64,000 bases of DNA from a bacterium (GTDB taxonomy: Bacteria > Eisenbacteria > RBG-16-71-46 > CAIMUX01): NCBI GenBank assembly GCA_030431975.1, contig JAUIHP010000006.1:186001-250000 (forward strand), read 5' to 3'. Shown piece by piece: positions 1-10,200 of the stretch (positions are counted from its first letter, which is position 1; each line of letters opens with the position of its first letter). A program made the translations under genes and the position numbers. The notes under the pieces were generated by a model. The model saw only the letters and a list, made by a program, of their open reading frames with translations, did not search any database and had not been told where the DNA came from.

Positions 1-586
1 TCCCGTCCAGATGCTTGACCAACGCCCGAAGACTGTTTCCATGCGCGGTAATGAGCACCCGCTTCCCCGAACGGATGACGGGTCCGATCTCTTCTTCCCA
101 AACCGGAAGAAACCGCTCGACGACGTCCTTCAAACACTCACTGGCGGGCTGCGCTTCAGGGCCGAGGTCGGCGTAGCGTGGATCGAACTTGGGATGCCTC
201 TCGTCAGTCGGCTCGAGCGCCGGTGGCGGCGTTGCGTAGGAGCGCCGCCAAACCAGGACCTGTTCGTCGCCGTACTTCTCGGCGGTTTCGGCCTTGTTCA
301 ACCCGGCGAGGGCTCCGTAGTGCCGTTCATTCAGGCGCCAGCGACGAACGACCGGGATCCACATGAGATCCATCTCATCGAGGGTCATCCATAGCGTGCG
401 AATGGCCCGCTTCAGCAACGACGTGTAGGCGATGTCGAAGCTGAGCCCTTCCGCTTTCAGGAGTTCACCGGCGGTCTTCGCCTCGGCGCGCCCTTTGTCC
501 GTCAGGTCGACATCGACCCATCCGGTAAAACGGTTCTGCTGGTTCCAAACGCTCTGGCCGTGGCGCAAGAGAACGACGGTGTACAT
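1..586 (-). CDS. gpmA: 2,3-bisphosphoglycerate-dependent phosphoglycerate mutase, C-terminus cut by window edge
   Basis: Interconverts 3-phosphoglycerate and 2-phosphoglycerate in glycolysis and gluconeogenesis, in the cytoplasm. The N-terminus carries the phosphohistidine motif [10 protein letters not shown]; further in come the family signature [13 protein letters not shown] and, near the window edge, the second active-site histidine in [12 protein letters not shown]. 195 codons are present; the family is usually about 230-250 residues, so the last 40-50 residues lie outside the window. Start ATG at 586 is chosen because GGAGG sits 5 nt upstream. The gene stands alone, with no co-directional neighbour closer than about 260 nt. 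Identity is clear from the motifs; only the missing C-terminus is unknown. Confidence 0.96.
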   Translation of the reverse strand, partial: MYTVVLLRHGQSVWNQQNRFTGWVDVDLTDKGRAEAKTAGELLKAEGLSFDIAYTSLLKRAIRTLWMTLDEMDLMWIPVVRRWRLNERHYGALAGLNKAETAEKYGDEQVLVWRRSYATPPPALEPTDERHPKFDPRYADLGPEAQPASECLKDVVERFLPVWEEEIGPVIRSGKRVLITAHGNSLRALVKHLDG

Positions 587-844
587 TCATGCCTCCCGGA
601 TCTTCGTACGCGCGGGATCGCGGTACCGACTGCTGGATTCGCTTCGATGTTACATCACCGCAATGGAACGTGCTCAGCGACAATAGGGCGCTCGCACTTT
701 CCCCGCTCCAGCCTGGAAACGGGTGGCGCGCCTGGGAACCACGGGAACGCACAGGGAACGCACGGCAACCGCTCGGATCATCTCGGCCCAACTCGACTTC
801 GACTCTTCGGGGAACGCTCCCTGTGACGACGCAAGAGGCCGACG

Positions 845-1132
845 CTAGTCGTGGGCGTAGCCGCCGCCTCCGCCGGACCGGGGACGGGGCTGCCTTTCCC
901 GCGCCTCGTTGACCCGGACGGACCGGCCTCCGAACGGGCTACCGTTCAACGCCTCGATGGCTTTGTGCGCTTCCTCGTCGTTGGGCATTTCGACGAAGCC
1001 GAATCCTTTGGAACGGCCTGTGTCTCGGTCGAGAATGACGCGGGCGGACGACACTTCACCGTGCACCTCGAAGACTTCGCGGAGTTCACCATCGTCCGTC
1101 GTGTATGGAAGATTGCCAATGTAGATATTCAT
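845..1132 (-). CDS. Single-RRM RNA-binding protein (glycine-rich tail)
   Basis: A 95-residue protein that is almost entirely one RNA recognition motif. RNP2 is seen as IYIGNLP (residues 3-9) and RNP1 as KGFGFVEM (residues 42-49), with the aromatic residues that stack on RNA bases. The tail is short and Arg/Gly-rich (RPRSGGGGGY). Small proteins of this type are common in cyanobacteria and other bacteria and are often cold-induced RNA chaperones; that role is inferred from the family. It lies between the stop of the M24 peptidase and gpmA, all on the minus strand, but gaps of 218 and 258 nt suggest its own transcript. No strong Shine-Dalgarno site precedes the ATG. Confidence 0.93.
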   Translation of the reverse strand: MNIYIGNLPYTTDDGELREVFEVHGEVSSARVILDRDTGRSKGFGFVEMPNDEEAHKAIEALNGSPFGGRSVRVNEARERQPRPRSGGGGGYAHD

Positions 1133-1350
1133 CGGTCAGCTCGGTTCTGCGCCGCTGGCGAATCGACGGTTCCGGGCGTGGCGCCAGTCCCGCAACCGTT
1201 CCCTCTCTACGGATCGGGGACTCAACGTCAATTCTCGCCAACGAGTCGCACGCACCGTCCGACACCGCGGGAATCACAACGACGGTCGAATCCCCCTCAA
1301 CGAGTGTCCGCCCGGCGACGGCTCTCAGTCCAGTGTGGAAATCGATCGTG

Positions 1351-2637
1351 TCAAAGAAGAACAAGTGACGTTTGGCGTCCGTCGATGTACTTCATGCCTT
1401 CCGGTCCAAGATAGGCGTCTTCCTCGAGCATGATGAGAACGTCGCGACCCCACTCGGAAACGTGGCACTGCGTGTTCAGTTCGATCGACCAGGCCGTGTC
1501 AGCCCAAACGCGATAGTCTCCCGAGCCCGAGACTCCGTCCTGTTGATCCCACAGACCAACCGTGGCTCCGGCGGCGTGTCCGTGCACGCCGAGCGGATGC
1601 GTGTAGATGCTCGGCCGAAGCCCGGCCTCCATCGCCCGCCTGCGTGCGGCGGCCAGCACCTCGTTTCCCGTTCGACCGGGATGGAACTCTTCGAGCAGCA
1701 GATCCTGAACGCGATTGCACGCCGACATGGCTGCCCGGAGCCCCTCGGGAGCTTCCGACTCTCCCGGCAACAAGACGTAGGCGTGCTGCTGTGTGTCGGT
1801 GTGCAGCCCCATGTAGACGATCCCAAGATCGACATGAACGAGGTCGCCGGGCTGGATGACCTCCTCTTTATGCTTGTCCTGGAAGGCGCGGTCTTTGTCG
1901 GCGGGAAGCGCTCGCTGCAACTCCACGGTGGGATGAAACCAGGCATGGAATCCGAGCGCCCGGATCTTTTCCCGGTACCACCAGACGAGATCGGCCGTCG
2001 TCGTCTTGCCGGGCATGATGACTTCGCGGCTCAATCCTTCGTGGATGATCTCCCGGGCCAGACGGCAGAGCCCGGGATAGACCTCCATCTCCTCGGGAAT
2101 TCGTGTCTCCAACCAACCGACGGCGAGGGGTTCGGCGGAAACGACCCGGCTTTCGAGATATCCGGACGGCAACGCGGCGAACAGGTCGTCGCGATCGGTC
2201 GCGGCCAAACCGTCGGCGTGGGCGAAGCTCTTCGACATGTTGACGGCGATGTTCTTGGGATCCTGTTCGCGGATGACGCGGGCCAGACAGGCCCACTGAT
2301 CGGGCTCGACTGCGGGATCCCAGGCAGCTTCGAAGAAGTCTCCCACGGCGTACCGGGCAACGGCGGTCCGAGTCACCTCGCCGTCGCCCCTGCGCGAGAA
2401 AACCAGGATCGTGCGTCGCCGCGCCGAGAGCCATTCGGTCGGAGCCATCGTCGCAAAGACAGGGTCTTCGTTGTACTCGCGCGCGATGATGATCCACATC
2501 GCGATGTCCGCCCGTTCCATGAGCCTGGGAACGACGGTGTTCAGGCGGGTTCGAATCCATTCGTTGCGAAGCTGCGCCTGCTCGCGCAACGGAAGCGGCT
2601 TCAGCCGGGAAACGTCGGGGAATCCATGAAGTGCCAT
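1351..2637 (-). CDS. M24 family metallopeptidase (Xaa-Pro aminopeptidase-like)
   Basis: Probable metal-dependent aminopeptidase of the creatinase/prolidase (M24) family. The C-terminal pita-bread domain shows the five expected metal ligands in order: two Asp in HVDLGIVYMGLHTD, His in THPLGVHGH, Glu in WSIELN and Glu in MLEEDAY. The N-terminal half resembles the creatinase-type domain. The frame stays open to 2739, but ATG at 2637 (MALHGFPDVSRL) gives a normal N-terminus without low-complexity leader and is preferred; neither start has a strong ribosome site. About 428 residues, normal for the family. No signal peptide is apparent. It is divergent from the TPR gene at 2889, so the 2638-2888 interval should hold both promoters. 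Exact substrate cannot be told from sequence. Confidence 0.88.
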   Translation of the reverse strand: MALHGFPDVSRLKPLPLREQAQLRNEWIRTRLNTVVPRLMERADIAMWIIIAREYNEDPVFATMAPTEWLSARRRTILVFSRRGDGEVTRTAVARYAVGDFFEAAWDPAVEPDQWACLARVIREQDPKNIAVNMSKSFAHADGLAATDRDDLFAALPSGYLESRVVSAEPLAVGWLETRIPEEMEVYPGLCRLAREIIHEGLSREVIMPGKTTTADLVWWYREKIRALGFHAWFHPTVELQRALPADKDRAFQDKHKEEVIQPGDLVHVDLGIVYMGLHTDTQQHAYVLLPGESEAPEGLRAAMSACNRVQDLLLEEFHPGRTGNEVLAAARRRAMEAGLRPSIYTHPLGVHGHAAGATVGLWDQQDGVSGSGDYRVWADTAWSIELNTQCHVSEWGRDVLIMLEEDAYLGPEGMKYIDGRQTSLVLL

Positions 2638-2888
2638 ACCGCGAAGTCTATCGAGACTCACGACGAAGGGCACGCTCAAAGCCGGACTCGGACGATTCAC
2701 GAAGGAATTCTGCGGGGACGACCTTGACGCGGAGTCCACCCGAAAACCCGGCGCCCAAAGAGACCGAAAGGGCTGCTATTCTTTATGGTTCCGCGCCTCG
2801 AGGCTTCGACTGCTTGTGATGGTCGTAGCCCTTTCGTGAACTTCGCGAGTAGACCAGGCCGGGAATCCGACGGGAGCGTCCGAATCAA

Positions 2889-5225
2889 ATGAGCCTCTGG
2901 AGTGAAAGCCTGGAACGCAGAGTTCCTCAGTACGTCGGCGGCTATCTCGTCGGCGCCTGGGGCCTTTTGCAATTCATCATCTTCATCGAGTCCCGGTACC
3001 GGCTGGCCGGCAACCTCGTCGAGCTGGTCGGCGGCATTCTTGTCCTTCTGTTCCCGTCGATCGTGATGCTGGCCTGGTCGCATGGAAGACCGGGCAAAGA
3101 CAAGTGGACCCGCACCCAGGGCTGGACGACAGCAGTCAACCTCTTCATCGCCGCGGTCGTCGTCTTCGTCTTCTTTCGCGGAAAGGAACTCGGGGCGGTC
3201 ACTCAAACGATCGAAGTGACGGATGAAAACGGGGAAACGATTGCGCGTGAAGTCCCCAAGGCGGACGTCGTTCAGCGACTGACGATCTTCCCCTTCGTCA
3301 ACGAGATCGGAAACGACAACGGTGCCGATACCGGAACTGATGCCGAGGGGAATCTCGACTGGATTGCGTTGGGATTTCCCGAAGTTCTTGCCGTCGACCT
3401 TTATCAAACGCCGTTTCTCGACATCAAGTCTCCGGCTCACTTCCCGGCCGACCTTCGGGACACGGACTTCGACCCTGTCGCGGGGCGGCTTCCGCGTCCC
3501 ATTCAGTTGGAAACGGCCCGTCGGTTCAACACTCCATGGTTCGTCACCGGTGTGCTTTCCAAGTCCGGCCCCGACTTCGTGGCAGAGACCGAAATCCTTT
3601 CGACGACAACGGGACGCCTCAAGACGAGCTTCATCGAGAAAAGTCCGACCTTGATGGGACTGGTCGATCGGGTCTCGAAGAGACTGCGGGAAGAGAGCGA
3701 ACTCCCTGCCTGGGCCGTGGAGGAAAGCGTCGACCTGCCGGTGCGGGATCTGCTGAGTGAAAATGACGAAGCGACCCGGGGTCTCTTTGAGGGGCTGCAG
3801 CTCGTCTATCTGGATCGCAAACTGGAAGAAGGTTCGCAACGAGTCGATGAGGCCGTCGCCCTCGATCCCGGCTTTGCCATGGCCCACCTTGTCCGATTCA
3901 CCTTCAAGGCTCTGCTGCAGGACGGCGCCGCGGCGAACGAATCGGTGACGCTCGCCGTCGAGAATGACTACCGGCTTCCCGAACGCATGCAGTTCATGGC
4001 CCGCTCCAACTACTATTTTCGGGTCAAACAGGATCCGGACCGGGCGCGGGCGGTCGCCGAAATGTGGGCGAAGATCTATCCCTACGACATGGACGCCCAG
4101 CGCATTCTGCTGACCTTTCACTTCCTTCGCGGAGAACAGGCCGAAGCAACGGAACGTTTGAAGCGCATGGTCGAGTTGTCCCCGTCCGACCGGGAACTGA
4201 CCCGCGCCCTCGGCCAGGCGCAACGGCGCGCGGGAAACCTCGACGAGGCGGCCCGTACGTTTCAGGACTACGTCGAGATGCATCCCAAGGATTGGCAGGG
4301 TTACTACCAGTTGGGAGAACTCGAACTTTCGCGAGGAAACCTGGAGGCTGCGGCAGAGCAACTCGAGAAGGCGACCCTCATCGAGACCGACAACGTGAGG
4401 ATTCTCCTCGAACTTGCCGAGGTGGAAAAGAGGCAGGGTCACTACGACGAACACTTCAAACAGCTCGGGGAGGCGCTCGAAGCATCCAAGACTCCCGACG
4501 ACAGCCTGGGCGTGTGGAATGAGTTCCGGGATACGCACCGACTTCTCGGCCAGTACGACACGGCGGTGCAGTACCAGGAGCAGGCGGCGGATCTGATCCG
4601 GCGCGTTTACGATCCGTCGACCCGCGCGGAGCGGACCAGTGCGTCGATGTGGCTTTACAGCGAAGCTGGACGGTTCGCGGAGGGCCGTCGACTCATGTCT
4701 GAAGCGGAGTCCCTGCTGGATCCACAGTTTCGCGCGCTCGCCTCGGCCGGAGTCGCGATCCTTGCGATCGGCGAGAGACACTTTGACGAGGCAGAAGAGC
4801 GGATCCAGAAGGTTCAGGCTCTCGGGGATCAATTCAAGTTGGCCGACCTTCAGAACTTGGCCAAGCTCCTCCGGGGCGAGTTGGCGCTGGAAGCCGGGGA
4901 CCCGGCAGCCGCGGCGTCCCTGTTCGAAGAACTTCTCGAATCGACCGGCGACAGCACCACCAACCGTCGACGCCTTTCACGCTGCTACCTCGAGCTGGGA
5001 CGCTATGACGACGCCCGGAAGCAAATCGACCAGGCGCTGCAAAGCTTCCCGGCCAGTCCACGAAGTCAGCTACAGTTGGCGCGAGTGCTAAAGGCCCAGG
5101 ACGATGCAACCGGTGCCATCGCCGCCTTGGAGATCGCCCTGCAGGGTTGGGAGGATGCGGACGAGGGTCACGAGCAAAAGACCGAAGCCGAAGCGATGAT
5201 GCGAGATCTGAAGGGCGCGCCATGA
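2889..5225 (+). CDS. Membrane-anchored TPR protein with CadC/cyclase-like N-terminus
   Basis: 778 residues. The N-terminus has three hydrophobic segments (about residues 17-35, 41-61 and 79-98) with a layout similar to the membrane part of TPR-containing CadC-like or adenylate-cyclase-like proteins. Next comes an acidic linker, then a region with an 'LTIFPFVN' strand (about residue 136) as in TolB-like domains that precede TPRs. From about residue 290 to the end it is helical TPR repeats (for example ALGQAQRRAGNLDEAARTF and LGELELSRGNLEAAAEQLEK). No DNA-binding or cyclase catalytic domain is seen, so the protein looks like a sensor or scaffold lacking an output domain. Its stop overlaps the next gene's start (ATGA), implying co-translation with the YdeI-like protein. 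Function unknown. Confidence 0.82.
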   Translation: MSLWSESLERRVPQYVGGYLVGAWGLLQFIIFIESRYRLAGNLVELVGGILVLLFPSIVMLAWSHGRPGKDKWTRTQGWTTAVNLFIAAVVVFVFFRGKELGAVTQTIEVTDENGETIAREVPKADVVQRLTIFPFVNEIGNDNGADTGTDAEGNLDWIALGFPEVLAVDLYQTPFLDIKSPAHFPADLRDTDFDPVAGRLPRPIQLETARRFNTPWFVTGVLSKSGPDFVAETEILSTTTGRLKTSFIEKSPTLMGLVDRVSKRLREESELPAWAVEESVDLPVRDLLSENDEATRGLFEGLQLVYLDRKLEEGSQRVDEAVALDPGFAMAHLVRFTFKALLQDGAAANESVTLAVENDYRLPERMQFMARSNYYFRVKQDPDRARAVAEMWAKIYPYDMDAQRILLTFHFLRGEQAEATERLKRMVELSPSDRELTRALGQAQRRAGNLDEAARTFQDYVEMHPKDWQGYYQLGELELSRGNLEAAAEQLEKATLIETDNVRILLELAEVEKRQGHYDEHFKQLGEALEASKTPDDSLGVWNEFRDTHRLLGQYDTAVQYQEQAADLIRRVYDPSTRAERTSASMWLYSEAGRFAEGRRLMSEAESLLDPQFRALASAGVAILAIGERHFDEAEERIQKVQALGDQFKLADLQNLAKLLRGELALEAGDPAAAASLFEELLESTGDSTTNRRRLSRCYLELGRYDDARKQIDQALQSFPASPRSQLQLARVLKAQDDATGAIAALEIALQGWEDADEGHEQKTEAEAMMRDLKGAP

Positions 5226-5848
5226 CCATGATCACCGAGATCGAGGACTACTTCACAAAGGGCTGCGGCCGCTGCGAACGTTTCGACACCGCGGACTGCT
5301 CGACTCGGCAGTGGAACAAGGGTCTGGCGGAACTACGCCGCATCTGCCTGGACGCGGGGCTCGACGAAGTCGTGAAGTGGGGACACCCTTGCTACATGCA
5401 CGGGGATCGCAACATCGTCATCTTCGGAGCGTTTCGAAACGACTTTCGCCTTACCTTCTTCAACGCAGCTTTGATGAAAGACCCGAAAGGCGTTCTGGAG
5501 AAGCAGGGCCCCAACACTCGACATCCCGACATGATCCGGTTCACCCGGAACGACCAGGTTTCCAAAGCGAAGGCAACGATCGTTTCATACCTGAAGGAAG
5601 CCGCTGGCTACGCGGAAAAGGGGATCAAACCGACGAAGGAGCCGGGCGAGCTCGAGTTGCCGGACGAGTTGGTCGAGGCGCTGGACGCGGACCCGGAGCT
5701 TGCGGAAGCATTTCACGCCCTGACGCCCGGCCGGCAGAAGAGCTATGTGATACAGGTGCAGTCCGCGAAGAAGCCGGAGACGCGGTTCAATCGGATCGCC
5801 AAGTACCGGGACAAGATCCTGGCCGGGAAGGGCGCCCTCGAACGATAG
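5222..5848 (+). CDS. YdeI/OmpD-associated family protein (DUF1801 plus OmdA-type C-terminus)
   Basis: 208 residues. The N-terminal two thirds match the DUF1801 fold by motif (DEVVKWGHPCYMHGDRNIV, then FFNAALMKDPKGVLE), and the C-terminal part carries the OmdA signature LTPGRQKSYVIQVQSAKKPE followed by a basic helix. Homologues are small cytoplasmic proteins of poorly defined role, sometimes tied to peptide or bacteriocin resistance; no specific function should be assumed. The start ATG at 5222 overlaps the stop of the upstream TPR gene by 4 nt (ATGA). An in-frame ORF extends upstream into the TPR gene, but that part is out-of-frame shadow. The Cys-rich start (CGRC, then CS) is unusual for the family. 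Confidence 0.85.
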   Translation: MTMITEIEDYFTKGCGRCERFDTADCSTRQWNKGLAELRRICLDAGLDEVVKWGHPCYMHGDRNIVIFGAFRNDFRLTFFNAALMKDPKGVLEKQGPNTRHPDMIRFTRNDQVSKAKATIVSYLKEAAGYAEKGIKPTKEPGELELPDELVEALDADPELAEAFHALTPGRQKSYVIQVQSAKKPETRFNRIAKYRDKILAGKGALER

Positions 5849-5898
5849 CGTCGACCAGTCCCGTGTCGTCGGTCAATGCGTGCCCCGCAGACCGGCGG

Positions 5899-6129
5899 CT
5901 ACTCTTCGTCCTGCGTCGGAAAGAGGGACTCCTCGACGATAAAGGTTTGGCCGCCGAACTCGATTTCATCACCCGGACGCAGTCCACGCCCACGGCGGGT
6001 TTCGACATCTCCGTTGAGCTTCACTTCGCCGGACTGGATCCGCACTTTGGCCTCACCACCCGTTCCGACCAGCGCCTGTAACTTCAGGAACTGATCGAGT
6101 CGCAGTTTCTTCTTGGGCGTTTCCGACAT
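5899..6129 (-). CDS. S4-domain RNA-binding protein (YbcJ/YaaA-like)
   Basis: 76 residues forming one S4 domain: the helix LDQFLKLQALVGTGGEAK is followed by the RNA-contacting segment IQSGEVKLNGDVETRRGR and the closing GDEIEFGG strand. Stand-alone S4 proteins of this length (YbcJ, YaaA) are thought to bind structured RNA, often rRNA. Minus-strand gene convergent with the YdeI-like gene (50 nt between stops) and followed upstream by a terminator belonging to the Fn3 lipoprotein, so it is likely monocistronic. Family assignment is firm; biological target is unknown. Confidence 0.92.
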   Translation of the reverse strand: MSETPKKKLRLDQFLKLQALVGTGGEAKVRIQSGEVKLNGDVETRRGRGLRPGDEIEFGGQTFIVEESLFPTQDEE

Positions 6130-6154
6130 CGGTCCTCACATTGGAATCGAAGGG

Positions 6155-6190
6155 AAAAAGAAGCGGGCGCCCGTCCTGGACGCCCACTTC
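6155..6190 (-). terminator. Rho-independent terminator of the Fn3 lipoprotein gene
   Basis: Read on the minus strand, a 10-bp stem with one mismatch (GAAGTGGGCG paired with CGCCCGCTTC, arms at 6181-6190 and 6160-6169) is followed directly by a run of five T. It lies 67-100 nt past the stop codon of the lipoprotein gene and just before the S4 gene. Confidence 0.8.
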
Positions 6191-6256
6191 GATCTCACAT
6201 CCGGCTGCTCTCGTCACGCTGTTCGACGGCGTGAAGACGAGCCTGTTCGCCGGGGT

Positions 6257-7129
6257 TTAGAACCGCGCGAAACCAGCGATCGGCTGATAGGTCCAGTCGA
6301 TGCTGAGGCTGCGGCCCTGAGTGTCCTCGTCGAAGGCCAGGACCTCGAGCTTGCCGTAGTGGATACCGCCACCCTCTTCCTCGAGACGAACCGCAATGAC
6401 CTTGCCGTCAATCTCGTCGTCCGGTCCGAGGTCGATGGACAGCGCGGTGAAGGAGGTGGAGGCGGCGAACGAAACGTCGTCGCTTTCCAGCTCGAGGAAC
6501 CGAGCGCTCTTCCACGCGGAGTCATCGCTGACCAGGTCCGGTGATTTGAGGACGAGATTACCCGTGGCCGTGTCGTCGGCCGTGCCGAGGTAGAAGTCGA
6601 CCATGGCCGCGTTGGCAACCATCATGCTGACGGCCATGCCTGCCGAAAGATCGATACCGCTCGGATCGGGTGAGGCGAACTCACCGAACTCGATGACGTT
6701 GCCGGACAACACCGAAGCCGAGGAAACCTCGTTGGTCGGAGTCGAGACGTTTCCGTTCGTGTCGACACCACGTACGACGTAGTAGTAACGCGTGCCGGCG
6801 GCGGCCGCGCTGTCGGTGTAGTTGAAATCACCCGGCTCGACCGGACTCGACGTGATGCGGAACGCATCGATCTCGTCTGCTTCCAGGCCGCTCATCGTCT
6901 CGGTGCTCTTGTAGACGTAGTATCCGGCGAACTCCGTATCGCCGTCCGAAGCGGAGGATCCCCAGCGAAGTTCGACCTCGCCGACGTCATTCCGAAAATC
7001 GAGCTCTCCCGGCTTTTCGAGGGTGAAGGTGTCCTCATCGTCGTCGCTACATCCCGCGACGAAAACCGTCGCGGCTACGGCGAGTACGGTCGCCCCCTTG
7101 GTGAGTCCGCGCAACAGCTTGCTATTCAT
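6257..7129 (-). CDS. Lipoprotein with fibronectin type III domain
   Basis: 290 residues. The N-terminus is a lipoprotein signal peptide with lipobox VAGC (cysteine about residue 27) followed by an Asp/Glu-rich linker (SDDDEDTF), typical of surface-sorted lipoproteins in FCB-type bacteria. Residues about 40-145 form an Fn3 domain (VELRWGSS, GYYVYKS, GTRYYYVVRGVDTNGN, then STPTNEV). The C-terminal 145 residues are a beta-rich domain I cannot name. No catalytic motif is visible; a structural or binding role on the envelope is inferred. It ends in a good terminator, stands 165 nt from tamB, and is likely transcribed alone. Confidence 0.87.
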   Translation of the reverse strand: MNSKLLRGLTKGATVLAVAATVFVAGCSDDDEDTFTLEKPGELDFRNDVGEVELRWGSSASDGDTEFAGYYVYKSTETMSGLEADEIDAFRITSSPVEPGDFNYTDSAAAAGTRYYYVVRGVDTNGNVSTPTNEVSSASVLSGNVIEFGEFASPDPSGIDLSAGMAVSMMVANAAMVDFYLGTADDTATGNLVLKSPDLVSDDSAWKSARFLELESDDVSFAASTSFTALSIDLGPDDEIDGKVIAVRLEEEGGGIHYGKLEVLAFDEDTQGRSLSIDWTYQPIAGFARF

Positions 7130-7293
7130 GACATTATCTCCTCGTCAGGTCCCTGAAACCCCTTCAGGGTCATTCCTAGATCTTTCCCTGAGACCCCTAC
7201 GATGGGTGGAAAGTCACCCGCTCGGTCGCGGGATGCTACCTGATAGGAGTCAAAGGAGCAACGAGACCCGGATGGCGGCTCCGTGCACCCGGC

Positions 7294-10200
7294 TCAGTAC
7301 TCAGAGATCCAGTTGAACTCGACTCCGGACTGACTGCGAGGCCCATAAAACGTTTCAAGTCTGAGATGACGGGTCAGCAGGTACTCGAGGTTGACGAGGA
7401 AGTCCGCGCTCGATTGGAGCGCTTGTTCGTATTTGAGAAGGATTCGCGGCGAGAGGTACTTCCCAATGACGAGCGCATTGCCGGAGTTGGGCTGGCTCCC
7501 CTGCTGAACGGAAACGAGATCAACACCGAGTTGCCCACTGAGACGCGCACCGAGCTGGGTCGCTCCGAATCCCGCGGCGACGTCGGCCGCACGACTCTCG
7601 AGAAGTTCCGTCTGATCGTCGTCCAACTGATCGAGCGTGCGTCCCAGCAGAAGAAGCGAGAGGATGTCCCCTTCTTCCATCTGCGGTTCCGAACGAAGCC
7701 GCAGTTGCGGCGAAAGAGCGGTTCCTGTGACCTCGACGAAGACCTGCGTCTCATCGACTCGCGCCTGCAGGACCAGATCGAGATCGGGATCGATCTCGGG
7801 CTCGCCATAGAATCCGACGACTCCCGATTGAATTTCGAAGTAGCGGCCCAGCAGACGGAAGTGGCCGGAGCGGGCCTCGAGGGTTCCGGTCAGGACCGGA
7901 ACTTCCTCGTAGGTCGCGCGAAGACTTCCTTCCAGCTCGACTTCGAGACCACGGCCCCGGATCCAAACGGCGCCGGGAATATCGATCGTGACGTCAAGGT
8001 CGGGAACGATCTCCGCCGGATTGATGGCAGCGCCGGATGTCTGGCCGGACGATGCGGCGACAGTTGAGTCCCGATGGGCAGAGCCGGTCGGCGCGACGAA
8101 ACTCGAGTCCCGATTGGCAGAGCCGGATGGTGAGGAGACACTCCCGTCCCGATTGGCAGGTCCGTAGACGGTCCCTCTTTCGCTGACTCGAAGTTCGAGC
8201 AACCGCGAGCTTCCCTCTGCGGGAAGTAGGTCTTTCTTCGCTTCGGGAACGACGAGCAACCCACTCGCAACGTCGACCTTTCCGGTCACGCGCGGTCGCA
8301 GAAGTGATCCGGACAGATTGAGTCGGGAAGACGCGGCGACGCGCGAACCGTCCGCCAGCTTCGCTTCCAACGCCGTCGCCCGGATCGCGCCTTCCAGGTT
8401 CGGGTTGTCGCGCGGACCGTCCACTTTCAGCGAGACCGTCGCCTGTCCGCGCACACTGAAGTCGGAGGGAAGCAGAGGCTCGAACTCCTGCAGGTTGAGC
8501 TTGTCCGCGGACAGACGTGCGGAGATATCCGCGTCTTCGGGCAGCTCGAGAGAAACCGGATAGAGACTGAGCGCCACCGGCACGCGTGCAGTTCCAACCA
8601 CCAACGAATCGGCCGAAGCCGGCGAGCCGTTGCGCTTCAACGCCGCCAACCGAATGGCCGCCACACCAGACTCGGACGCGTACCGCGCAGTTGCGACCGC
8701 ACGCAACTGCGACATCTCCGGCCAATCGGGAAAGGTCGCCTCGAAATCTCCCTGAAACTGCGGGGCCGACGCCAAACCATCGGCAAGCATCTGGCCGGAG
8801 AGAATCATCTGCTCCGGCTCTTCCTGATCCCGAGCGGGAACGGGGACGGGAAACTCTTTCAAGTCCACGAGAAGTTCGACCGGACCGTCGCCGCCTTCGA
8901 CACGAGTCGGCAGAATCTGTACCGATCCCGGCGCCGCGCCTTTGACCGTCAGAAGCGAGTCGTCCTCTTGCGTCACGAACGCCGACAGAACAAAGCGCTC
9001 GGCTTCGGTTCGAATCTGCGCCTGGGCATCCAAAGGCGTCTTTGTCCAGGGAACTCCTTCCATCAACAGGTCGAGGTTCAAACCCGAAGTTCCCTGCACA
9101 CGGAAGTCCATCCGGACACGCTCGGCCCACGCCCAGTCGGGAAGCTCGAGTTCCTCCGGCCGTTCGGGCAGGCGAAGGTCGGCCGTCGCTTCGAGATCCG
9201 AATCCATGGGCTGCAGAACCCCATCCATCGTGAGCGAACCGATGTCTCCCTCCAGCCGAAGGTCCGCAACCTGGTAGCGCTGGGCAGCCGGATCGACGAC
9301 CAGTTGAAAGACCTCACGACTGGAAAGACTTCGACCGCGAACAACGACGTCGAGAGCGTCTCCCCGAATGCGCCAAACACTCTCGGAGGAATCGGTCGCT
9401 GCCGACTCCACCCAGATGTCGGCGGAGGCGGCCAACTCGGGCCCTTCGGCGCGGAAGGAAAGGTCAACCGGCAGTCCGCTCGACGAAGCGGAGGAGAGGG
9501 ACAACTCCGCCGACGAAACGACCAGAGGCAATCCCGTCACACCGGTGGGAAGATCCAAGTCCGCATCCAATCGGGAGGAGTCCCGTTGAGCGCGCAACGT
9601 CCACGCTTCGATCGCCAGGGGCTCACCGCCTTCTTGCGCTTCGCGGCCGGCGCTCCCCGTCATCGCGACTTCCAACTGAGGATTGTCGGCGGAGCCACCC
9701 ACGACAACAGTGCCGTCGACAGACGCGGAGAGTCCCGCGGTCGGCTTCGGAAACACGGACTTCAACCGATCGAGATCCGCCATTCGAAGCTCGAAGAGCA
9801 GATTGTTGTTCCGCCCCCAGTTTCCACCGCCTTCAAGGTGCGCACCCAACACGGAAAGTTCGGCCCGCTCGACCGCCCACTCTTCGCCGACCTGGGAAAC
9901 GTTCGCGTACAGTGAGTCGAGCCAGGCCTCACCCGCAAGATGCGCGACCAGGTTCAACTGGTCCTTGGACTGCCGGAAATCCGCGCTTCCCCGAATCGAT
10001 CCCAGTCCTTCGGTGTTCGACGAATCCGGGAGGAGCGAGGCCAACGTGTGCGGCCCAGGTAGATCGAGCCGAAGTCGACCTGCCATCGTTTCGCCCGTTC
10101 CCTGAACGTTGCCGGAGACCTTGAACGGCCCGTCCCGACCCCAGGCCTGACGAAGCGTGTCAGCGAGTCCGGGTCGAAGCTCGAGCCGGTCGGAGAGAAT

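Noticed and set aside
646-656. Palindrome GATGT-t-ACATC upstream of gpmA
   Set aside because: Too short to separate from chance and no matching second site.
1086-1364. 92-codon minus-strand frame between RRM and M24 genes
   Set aside because: Overlaps both neighbours, has no ribosome site and no recognisable domain.
1372-2727. Long open frame on the plus strand opposite the M24 peptidase
   Set aside because: Antisense shadow of a high-GC gene; the minus-strand frame has all M24 metal ligands.
2697-4832. 711-codon minus-strand frame
   Set aside because: Antisense to the TPR gene, no domain; the plus-strand frame has TPR signatures.
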